Shown one piece after another: positions 6,384-11,186 of a stretch of DNA of 11,186 nt. The stretch covers positions 1 to 11,186 of the forward strand of contig JABJEE010000257.1 of the NCBI GenBank assembly GCA_018665005.1, in the 5' to 3' direction. Within the stretch, counting starts at the first letter, position 1, and the number at the start of each line of letters is the position of its first letter. Both the position numbers and the translations under genes were made by a program. Source of the DNA: Flavobacteriales bacterium. GTDB taxonomy: Bacteria > Bacteroidota > Bacteroidia > Flavobacteriales_D > Crocinitomicaceae. The notes under the pieces were generated by a model. It searched no databases. It saw only the letters and a program-made list of their open reading frames with translations, and was not told the origin of the DNA.

Positions 6384-8270
6384 TTATTTTTTTCTGTTTT
6401 TCAATGCTTCTTGTTGCTTTCTTTGCATTTCTTCAAGACGTTCTTGAAAACGAGATTTTTTCTTTTGTGTTCCGTTCTTACTGGAATCAACTTTGGCTTC
6501 CATTTTTAACTTTAATTTCTCCTCATCCACAAAGAATTTTTTAATCAAAAACATGATTAATATAGAGAATAGGGTAGATACAAAGTAGTAGTAGCTTAAT
6601 CCAGATGAATAATTATTAAAGAAGAAAATCATCATGATAGGGAAGATGTACATTAATACTTTCATATTAGGCATTCCAGGTTGTGATGGTTGCTGCATAT
6701 TGCCACTATTCATAAAAGTATAACCGAGGGTTGTAGCCGCCATAAGGAGCGTAAATAGACTCATGTGATCACCATAAATAGGAATGTTAAAACCGAAATC
6801 CCAAATTGAATCAAAAGAAGACAAATCATCTGCCCACAAAAACGACTGCTGTCTTAATTCAAAGGAAGAAGGGAAAAATCTAAAGACTGCCAATAGTATA
6901 GGCATTTGAATCAACATAGGAAGGCATCCTGATAGGGGACTCGCACCGGACTCTTTGTAGAGGGTCATCATTTCCATTTGTTTTTTCATTGCGTCATCCT
7001 TATTCGGATATTTCTCATTAAGAGCTTCCGTTTTTGGTTTTAATATTTTCATCTTGACTGAAGAAACAAACATTTTCCACTGAACAGGCATGAGCAGTGT
7101 TTTTATTATCAATGTAAGAATCAAGATCGCAATACCTAAGCCCATTCCTGTGCTCAATAAGAAGTTAAATATGGGTTGAACGGCATAGATGTTGATCCAT
7201 CTGAAAAGTCCCCATCCAAAATTTAATATTTGATCATATTCAGTATTATATTCATTTAGTATTTCATAATCATTTGGACCAAAAAACCACTTAAAGCTAA
7301 CTGTGTTATTCGAGTTTTTGTCAAGATTCAGACTGAGAACTGATTCAAAATCTTTTACATGGGTAGAGTCTTTTTTAGAACCTTCGCTGTAAGTTCGAAC
7401 AAGCATTTTAGATTTCTTTTTCTGAAAAGGTTGCTGTGGTTGCAGAATGGAGGAGAAATAAGATTGCTTGTAAGCAATCCAAGTCACATCATTTTCTATA
7501 TCTGATTCATCATCTGATGTCTCACTTAAATAATCAAATCCTTCTTCCACTTCGTTGAAGCAAACCGTTGAAACTCTTCTTTGCTCAGACAGAAGCTTTT
7601 CGGTTTGCAAAAAGGATGTTTTCCAAGTCAGTTGGATGTTGTCTTTTGAAACGTTATCAAGCTTTACGAATTGAACTTTATAATCTACATTAAAAGATCC
7701 CTTTTTTAATTGATAAGTTTGAACAATCTTCCCTTTTTTGTAATCACAACTAAACGTGATGCTATTTGCTTTAGAATTATCAAAATCAAAATCCCACTTT
7801 GCAGTGTTAACACGGGTGTCTCCATCATAAAAAGTGAAAGCAGTTAAATGGTCTCCTTTATCAAATAAGCACAATGCCTCATTCTTATTTGCTTTGTAAT
7901 TATTATAGCTTTTATATTCTTTTAAATATAGCGATTGAATTTGTCCACCAATATTAGAAAAGTGTATAATGAATTTGTCCGTTTCTTTTACAATTACGGT
8001 ATCCCTAACTACTTGCTTTACTGTAGGTTCAACCGTATCTGAAATCATTTCAGTAGCATCAGTCATAATCGGCTGATCTGTTACAGTAGTGTCTTGGACA
8101 ATTGAATCATTAACTATAGCCTTGTTTTTATCAGCTTTGATTTTTTCGGTTTTGGCAAGCTCTTTTTTTTGCTGTTCTTTAATATCCTCTTCGGACGGTC
8201 TATTTATAATTGAAAAAACTGTGAGTATCAGTCCGATCAAGACTAGACCTGTAATCGTATTGCGATCCAT
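6384..8270 (-). CDS. yidC: Membrane protein insertase YidC
   Basis: YidC inserts and helps fold inner-membrane proteins, alone or with the Sec translocon. The 628-residue length fits the Bacteroidota form. An N-terminal membrane anchor lies at residues 6-22. A linker rich in D, T, K and E follows, then a periplasmic beta domain to about residue 345. The conserved insertase core spans about 355-590, with hydrophobic segments near 370-393, 442-463, 501-517 and 535-578. The hydrophilic-groove arginine known from E. coli (R366) appears here as lysine K390 in LIIKTLLMPVQ, which keeps the positive charge. The SGCLPMLIQMPI motif is typical. The C-terminus is a basic, glutamine-rich tail (about 595-628) that may contact ribosomes. 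The ATG overlaps the pyrG stop by one base (TAATG), showing coupled translation. Confidence 0.98.
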   Translation of the reverse strand: MDRNTITGLVLIGLILTVFSIINRPSEEDIKEQQKKELAKTEKIKADKNKAIVNDSIVQDTTVTDQPIMTDATEMISDTVEPTVKQVVRDTVIVKETDKFIIHFSNIGGQIQSLYLKEYKSYNNYKANKNEALCLFDKGDHLTAFTFYDGDTRVNTAKWDFDFDNSKANSITFSCDYKKGKIVQTYQLKKGSFNVDYKVQFVKLDNVSKDNIQLTWKTSFLQTEKLLSEQRRVSTVCFNEVEEGFDYLSETSDDESDIENDVTWIAYKQSYFSSILQPQQPFQKKKSKMLVRTYSEGSKKDSTHVKDFESVLSLNLDKNSNNTVSFKWFFGPNDYEILNEYNTEYDQILNFGWGLFRWINIYAVQPIFNFLLSTGMGLGIAILILTLIIKTLLMPVQWKMFVSSVKMKILKPKTEALNEKYPNKDDAMKKQMEMMTLYKESGASPLSGCLPMLIQMPILLAVFRFFPSSFELRQQSFLWADDLSSFDSIWDFGFNIPIYGDHMSLFTLLMAATTLGYTFMNSGNMQQPSQPGMPNMKVLMYIFPIMMIFFFNNYSSGLSYYYFVSTLFSILIMFLIKKFFVDEEKLKLKMEAKVDSSKNGTQKKKSRFQERLEEMQRKQQEALKNRKK

Positions 8271-9883
8271 TATTTGTTTTTATTTTTTAGAGTAGCATTT
8301 ACAAATGCTACAAATAGGGGATGGGGCTGGTCGACTGTGCTTTTATATTCAGGATGAAATTGAACTCCAACAAACCAAGGATGGTCTTTAAGTTCAAATA
8401 CTTCAACCAATCCAGTCTCTGGGTTTATCCCAGTAGCCATCATGCCTTTGTTTTCAAATTCTTTTAAATAGTCATTGTTGAATTCATAACGGTGTCTATG
8501 CCGTTCTGAAATATTATCTTTATTATACGCCTCTGATATTTTCGAATTGGGTTTGAGCTGACATTTGTATGCTCCCAAACGCATGGTGCCCCCATAATCA
8601 GAGATCTTCTTTTGTTCCTCCATAATTGAAATGACAGGACTTTTGGTTTTTTCTGCTATTTCGGTAGAGTGTGCATCTTCTAGCCCCAAAACATTTCTCG
8701 CAAATTCAATTGCGGCGCATTGCATTCCCAAACAAATCCCTAAAAATGGCACCTTGTTTTTCCTTGCATATTCAACCGCTTGAATTTTTCCTGAAATACC
8801 TCGAGAGCCAAATCCTGGAGCGACAAGAATTCCATCAAGATCAGATAATTTTTTTTCAATGGAAGACTTAGACAATTCATCAGAATGAATCCATTTCAGA
8901 TTCACTTTCGTTTCATTAGAAACACCGGCGTGTATAAAAGCCTCACTTATCGACTTGTATGAATCTTTTAATTCGACATATTTACCAATCAAAGCAATAT
9001 TAACTTCAGATTTGGGGTTTTTAAGTCGCTCCAAAAAAGATTTCCACTTATTTAAATCGGGACTTGATTTTTTAGGTAGTCCTAGTTTTTCCAAAACCAC
9101 TTTATCTAATTCTTCAGATTGCATCAATAAAGGCACATCATATATAGATGATGCATCTTTTGCCTCGATAACTGCATTCATTGATACATTACAGAATTTT
9201 GCTATTTTCTTTCTTAGATTCAATTCTAATTCATGTTCTGTCCTACAACATAATATATCTGGCTGTACACCAAGCTCTAAAAGTGCTTTTACTGAATGTT
9301 GAGTAGGTTTCGTCTTTAATTCGCCCGCTGCCGATAAGTAGGGGATAAGTGTCAAATGAATAACGATACAATCGTTTTCAAATTCCCACATCATTTGACG
9401 TACTGCCTCTACGTATGGTAATGACTCAATATCACCTACTGTTCCACCTATTTCAGTGATGACAATATCATATTTGTTATTTGCAGAAAGAAGTTGAATT
9501 CTACGCTTAATTTCATCCGTTATGTGCGGTACTACTTGAACGGTTTTACCCAAAAATTCACCTTTACGTTCTTTTTCGATTACCGATTGATAAATCTTTC
9601 CGGTTGTAACGTTATTGGCTTGACTTGTAGGAACATTGAGAAAACGCTCATAATGACCTAAATCAAGATCAGTTTCTGCACCGTCATCAGTGACATAACA
9701 TTCACCATGCTCGTAAGGGTTTAAAGTTCCCGGATCTATATTGATATAGGGATCTAGTTTTTGAATGGTAGTGGAATACCCCCTAGCTTGAAGAAGCTTG
9801 GCCAAGGAGGCAGATATAATACCTTTTCCTAAAGATGAAGTAACCCCACCTGTTACAAAAATATACTTAACAGAATTTGACAT
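8270..9883 (-). CDS. pyrG: CTP synthase PyrG
   Basis: PyrG makes CTP from UTP, ATP and glutamine in the cytosol. The 537-residue protein has both expected domains. The N-terminal synthetase domain (about 1-275) begins with YIFVTGGVTSSLGKGI, the phosphate-binding loop, followed by the DPYINIDPGTLNPYEHGE and DDGAETDLDLGHYERF segments. The C-terminal class I glutamine amidotransferase domain (about 300-537) holds the triad: C384 in GICLGMQ, and H510 and E512 in FHPEY. The open frame extends five codons upstream to a TTG at 9896-9898, but the ATG at 9881-9883 starts the standard MSNSVKYIFVTGG opening and is preferred. A Bacteroidota-type promoter lies 25 bases upstream. It is the first gene of the six-gene operon and overlaps yidC by one base. 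Confidence 0.98.
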   Translation of the reverse strand: MSNSVKYIFVTGGVTSSLGKGIISASLAKLLQARGYSTTIQKLDPYINIDPGTLNPYEHGECYVTDDGAETDLDLGHYERFLNVPTSQANNVTTGKIYQSVIEKERKGEFLGKTVQVVPHITDEIKRRIQLLSANNKYDIVITEIGGTVGDIESLPYVEAVRQMMWEFENDCIVIHLTLIPYLSAAGELKTKPTQHSVKALLELGVQPDILCCRTEHELELNLRKKIAKFCNVSMNAVIEAKDASSIYDVPLLMQSEELDKVVLEKLGLPKKSSPDLNKWKSFLERLKNPKSEVNIALIGKYVELKDSYKSISEAFIHAGVSNETKVNLKWIHSDELSKSSIEKKLSDLDGILVAPGFGSRGISGKIQAVEYARKNKVPFLGICLGMQCAAIEFARNVLGLEDAHSTEIAEKTKSPVISIMEEQKKISDYGGTMRLGAYKCQLKPNSKISEAYNKDNISERHRHRYEFNNDYLKEFENKGMMATGINPETGLVEVFELKDHPWFVGVQFHPEYKSTVDQPHPLFVAFVNATLKNKNK

Positions 9884-9908
9884 AAATTTAACTTGCAACT
9901 ACGGTGAG

Positions 9909-9939
9909 CAAAGATAACAGAACATCACAACGTACCAAT
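9909..9939 (-). promoter_or_regulatory. Promoter of the pyrG operon
   Basis: The - strand has TATCTTTG (9916 down to 9909), an exact match to the Bacteroidota -7 consensus TAnnTTTG. A -33-like ATTG (TTG at 9938 down to 9936) lies 19 bases upstream. The -7 element ends 25 bases before the pyrG ATG at 9883, giving an expected leader of about 20 bases. This is the only sizeable gap before the six-gene run, so it should drive the whole operon. No attenuator or run of initiating G residues, as used for pyrG control in some Firmicutes, is visible. Confidence 0.65.
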
Positions 9940-9959
9940 AAAAAAAGATGATTTTTATT
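9937..9959 (-). terminator. A/T-only inverted repeat, possible weak terminator after the PaaY-like gene
   Basis: AATAAAAA (9937-9944) and TTTTTATT (9952-9959) can pair as an eight-pair stem with a seven-base loop. It lies about 20 bases after the stop of the PaaY-like gene and just upstream of the pyrG -7 element, with its left arm touching the -33. With no G-C pairs it would be a weak terminator. It could equally be an AT-rich upstream element of the pyrG promoter, or chance. Confidence 0.25.
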
Positions 9960-9980
9960 AATGCATAGCAGGTAACGCTT

Positions 9981-10571
9981 TTACGAAGATTTCCAAGTTT
10001 TATAATCTGAGGTCTGCATAGGGCGATTATCTTCGATTGAATCAAGAGGTTTGCATTCATTTAATGCATTCATACAATCTTGAGGTAACTGTTGATAGTA
10101 CTCAGTTCCTTTTGTTTTCCAATTGATTTGATCTTCTGACAATTGTTTGACCACTTTAGCAGGATTCCCAACAGCTAAGCTGTTAGGAGGGAGGATGTCG
10201 TTAGATTTGACCAGTGATAGTGCTCCAACTATAGAGTTTTCACCTATTTGAGCATCATCCATGATCACTGAATTCATTCCGATTAAACAATTCTTACCAA
10301 GCCTCGCACCATGTATTATGGCTCCATGACCCACATGTGAATTTTCCATTAAATGCACAGTAGTTCCCGGAAACATGTGAATCACGCAATTTTCTTGTAT
10401 GTTAGATCCATTATCTACACGAATCAAACCCCAATCACCGCGTAATACTGCATTAGGGCCGATATAAACTTTTTTACCTATAATAACATTTCCAATAACA
10501 GTAGCAGTAGGATGAACAAAGCTTGACGGGTCAACCACTGGAATAAATTCTTTAAAAGAGTATATCGGCAT
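9981..10571 (-). CDS. paaY: Gamma-carbonic anhydrase-fold hexapeptide-repeat protein, PaaY-like
   Basis: This 196-residue left-handed beta-helix protein matches PaaY over its whole length, from the MPIY opening through FVHPTATVIGNVIIG to the WKTKGTEYYQ tail. Hexapeptide repeats fill about residues 18-150. The three histidine metal ligands of gamma-class carbonic anhydrases are present: H65 in NCVIH, and H82 and H87 in HVGHGAIIH. The structural residues R44, D46, N57 and Q59 are kept too. E. coli PaaY is a thioesterase that protects phenylacetate catabolism from dead-end CoA thioesters. Here no other paa gene is near, so a general CoA-thioesterase or carbonic-anhydrase-like role is equally possible. 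The open frame extends 21 codons further upstream, but the promoter lies inside that extension, so the ATG at 10569-10571 is chosen. Confidence 0.85.
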   Translation of the reverse strand: MPIYSFKEFIPVVDPSSFVHPTATVIGNVIIGKKVYIGPNAVLRGDWGLIRVDNGSNIQENCVIHMFPGTTVHLMENSHVGHGAIIHGARLGKNCLIGMNSVIMDDAQIGENSIVGALSLVKSNDILPPNSLAVGNPAKVVKQLSEDQINWKTKGTEYYQQLPQDCMNALNECKPLDSIEDNRPMQTSDYKTWKSS

Positions 10572-10585
10572 GTTTATATTTTTAA

Positions 10586-10616
10586 CAAACATACTGAAAG
10601 ATAGATAGTATTCAAA
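10586..10616 (-). promoter_or_regulatory. Promoter of the PaaY-like gene
   Basis: On the - strand, TTTG (10616 down to 10613), a 19-base spacer and TATGTTTG (10593 down to 10586) fit the Bacteroidota consensus TTTG-N19-TAnnTTTG with no mismatch. The ATG at 10571 follows 14 bases after the -7 element, leaving a leader of about 10 bases. This rules out the two in-frame upstream start codons. Confidence 0.75.
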
Positions 10617-10648
10617 TATGTAGATTTTGATCATTCTTTATATATTCG
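10617..10648 (+). promoter_or_regulatory. Probable promoter of the rhodanese gene
   Basis: TATATTCG (10641-10648) is a 7-of-8 match, reckoned over consensus and free positions, to TAnnTTTG. TATG (10617-10620), 20 bases upstream, is a 3-of-4 match to the -33 TTTG. The match alone is modest. It gains weight from the equal position of the perfect -7 element of the divergent gene, 14 bases before its start. The two -33 elements abut (10613-10616 and 10617-10620), so polymerase could probably occupy only one side at a time. Confidence 0.45.
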
Positions 10649-10662
10649 TTAAAAACATACCA

Positions 10663-11022
10663 ATGAAACTATTTCTGTTACTATTTTTCACATTAACTAT
10701 TTCGGCTTCTTTTTCTCAGAAAGGCATAGTATTGGTCAATGCCTCAACTTTTGATAATTTAATTTCTTTAGGGAATTCTCAGGTAATTGATGTTCGAACT
10801 CCGGAAGAATTCGATTCGGGTGGCATTGATGGAGCACTTAATATTGATTTCTGGAATCCAAAGTTTATTGATTTAGTCAAATCTAAATTCGATAAATCTA
10901 TTCCAGTTTTGGTTTATTGTGCTGGTGGAGGTAGAAGCGGAATGGCTGCTGAGATTCTTCGAAAGAAAGGATTTAAAATCATTTATGATCTCGAGGGAGG
11001 TTATGAATCTTATAAGCAATAG
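10663..11022 (+). CDS. Exported single-domain rhodanese-like sulfurtransferase
   Basis: This 119-residue protein has a signal peptide at residues 1-19 (MKLFLLLFFTLTISASFSQ) and then one rhodanese domain. The domain shows VIDVRTPEEF (41-50), the GGIDGALNIDF segment (53-63) and the active-site loop YCAGGGRSGMAA with catalytic C86. Rhodaneses carry a sulfur atom on this cysteine as a persulfide. The six-residue loop after the cysteine (AGGGRS) fits the single-domain group. Export implies a periplasmic role, perhaps in thiol or sulfur chemistry; the partner is unknown. The open frame continues upstream to a TTG at 10627, but the signal peptide and the mirrored promoter both favour the ATG at 10663. 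No clear terminator follows, and it is divergent from the PaaY-like gene. Confidence 0.92.
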   Translation: MKLFLLLFFTLTISASFSQKGIVLVNASTFDNLISLGNSQVIDVRTPEEFDSGGIDGALNIDFWNPKFIDLVKSKFDKSIPVLVYCAGGGRSGMAAEILRKKGFKIIYDLEGGYESYKQ

Positions 11023-11139
11023 TATTGTTCTACGCTTTAACACGTGATATCCTATTTAACATAATATTAATTATAATACATTTTGGTACATGGTATCATA
11101 TTAACCGTCAGCTACTTATATAATATAATGATTCTATAG
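11023..11139. other. AT-rich intergenic region after the rhodanese gene
   Basis: No gene, RNA or strong hairpin is visible. A weak promoter-like pair on the + strand, TTTA (11055-11058) and TACATTTT (11077-11084) with an 18-base spacer, could serve a gene starting at 11140. The match is poor for such AT-rich DNA. Confidence 0.4.
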
Positions 11140-11186
11140 ATGAGTCTTATTAAACGTTTTATTGGGTATTCGAATACACCTGCACT
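11140..11186 (+). CDS. Possible start of a further gene, cut off by the window end
   Basis: An ATG at 11140-11142 opens a frame that stays open to the last base, giving MSLIKRFIGYSNTPAL or similar (the final codon is incomplete). An in-frame TAG directly precedes the ATG. The peptide looks plausible as an N-terminus, with basic residues early, but fifteen codons are too few to identify a family. A 12-base palindrome, GTATTCGAATAC, lies inside it at 11166-11177 and may be chance. Confidence 0.35.
   Translation, partial: MSLIKRFIGYSNTPA

Larger units (their letters stand above)
10569..10665. repeat. Imperfect inverted repeat: mirrored -7/leader/start modules of two divergent genes
   Basis: The 25 bases from -7 element to start codon of the PaaY-like gene (- strand, 10593 down to 10569) align without gaps to the 25 bases before and including the rhodanese start (+ strand, 10641-10665). 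Nineteen of 25 positions match, including the shared core GTTAAAAAyATA. The arms are 47 bases apart. In both, the -7 element is exactly 14 bases from the ATG. Confidence 0.7.

Noticed and set aside
8955..9302. Open frame of 115 codons on the + strand opposite pyrG
   Set aside because: It is antisense to the highly conserved CTP synthase and resembles no known protein.
9884..9898. Upstream TTG extension of pyrG by five codons
   Set aside because: The ATG at 9883 begins the standard PyrG N-terminus, and the extension adds residues not expected in the family.
10572..10634. Longer N-terminus for the PaaY-like protein, starting at 10634 or 10592
   Set aside because: A perfect promoter (TTTG-N19-TATGTTTG) lies inside the extension, and the PaaY family starts at MPIY.
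10627..10662. Longer N-terminus for the rhodanese, from TTG at 10627
   Set aside because: It would bury the signal peptide and covers the probable -7 element.
11041..11100. AT-rich partial palindromes after the rhodanese gene as a terminator
   Set aside because: No G-C-containing stem followed by a T-run could be found; the pairing expected by chance in such AT-rich DNA is enough.
11166..11177. 12-base palindrome GTATTCGAATAC as a regulator site
   Set aside because: It is a single copy near the window end, possibly inside a coding region; chance is sufficient explanation.

Overview
The window looks like a piece of a Bacteroidota chromosome, most likely from the Flavobacteriia or relatives. 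Three things support this. The DNA is AT-rich. The gene families are typical of that phylum: DUF4835, GSCFA, DUF4268, a type IX secretion (T9SS) cargo protein, and a YidC with a large periplasmic domain. The promoters match the Bacteroidota pattern (TTTG, about 19 bp, TAnnTTTG), and no strong Shine-Dalgarno sites are visible. No phage, transposon, CRISPR or RNA gene was seen. The content is mainly housekeeping, and no gap between genes exceeds 300 bases.

Region 1 (1-3807, + strand) is the downstream part of a tightly packed operon: the end of coaBC (coenzyme A synthesis), a secreted or periplasmic DUF4835 protein, recN (DNA break repair) and a GSCFA-domain protein. Junctions are an 8-base overlap, then gaps of 4 and 2 bases.

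Region 2 (3797-9939, - strand) is a six-gene operon read toward region 1: pyrG (CTP synthase), yidC (membrane protein insertase), fsa (transaldolase-like), a DUF4268 gene, a T9SS-exported protein, and an HD-domain phosphohydrolase. A good promoter precedes pyrG. Two junctions are TAATG stop/start overlaps, and the HD gene apparently starts at TTG one base after the previous stop. The two operons run into each other and overlap by 11 bases at their 3' ends.

Region 3 (9981-11022) is a divergent pair: a PaaY-like gamma-carbonic-anhydrase-fold protein on the - strand and an exported single-domain rhodanese on the + strand. They are separated by 91 bases that hold two back-to-back promoters. The 25 bases from each -7 element to each start codon are near copies of one another, arranged as an inverted repeat. 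This is the most distinctive non-coding signal in the window.

Region 4 (11023-11186) is AT-rich, mostly non-coding DNA that may contain the start of another gene at 11140.

Several starts were moved inward from the longest open frame: pyrG to 9883, the PaaY-like gene to 10571, and the rhodanese gene to 10663. I see no clearly new system. The least understood items are the DUF4835, GSCFA and DUF4268 proteins and the mirrored promoter region.
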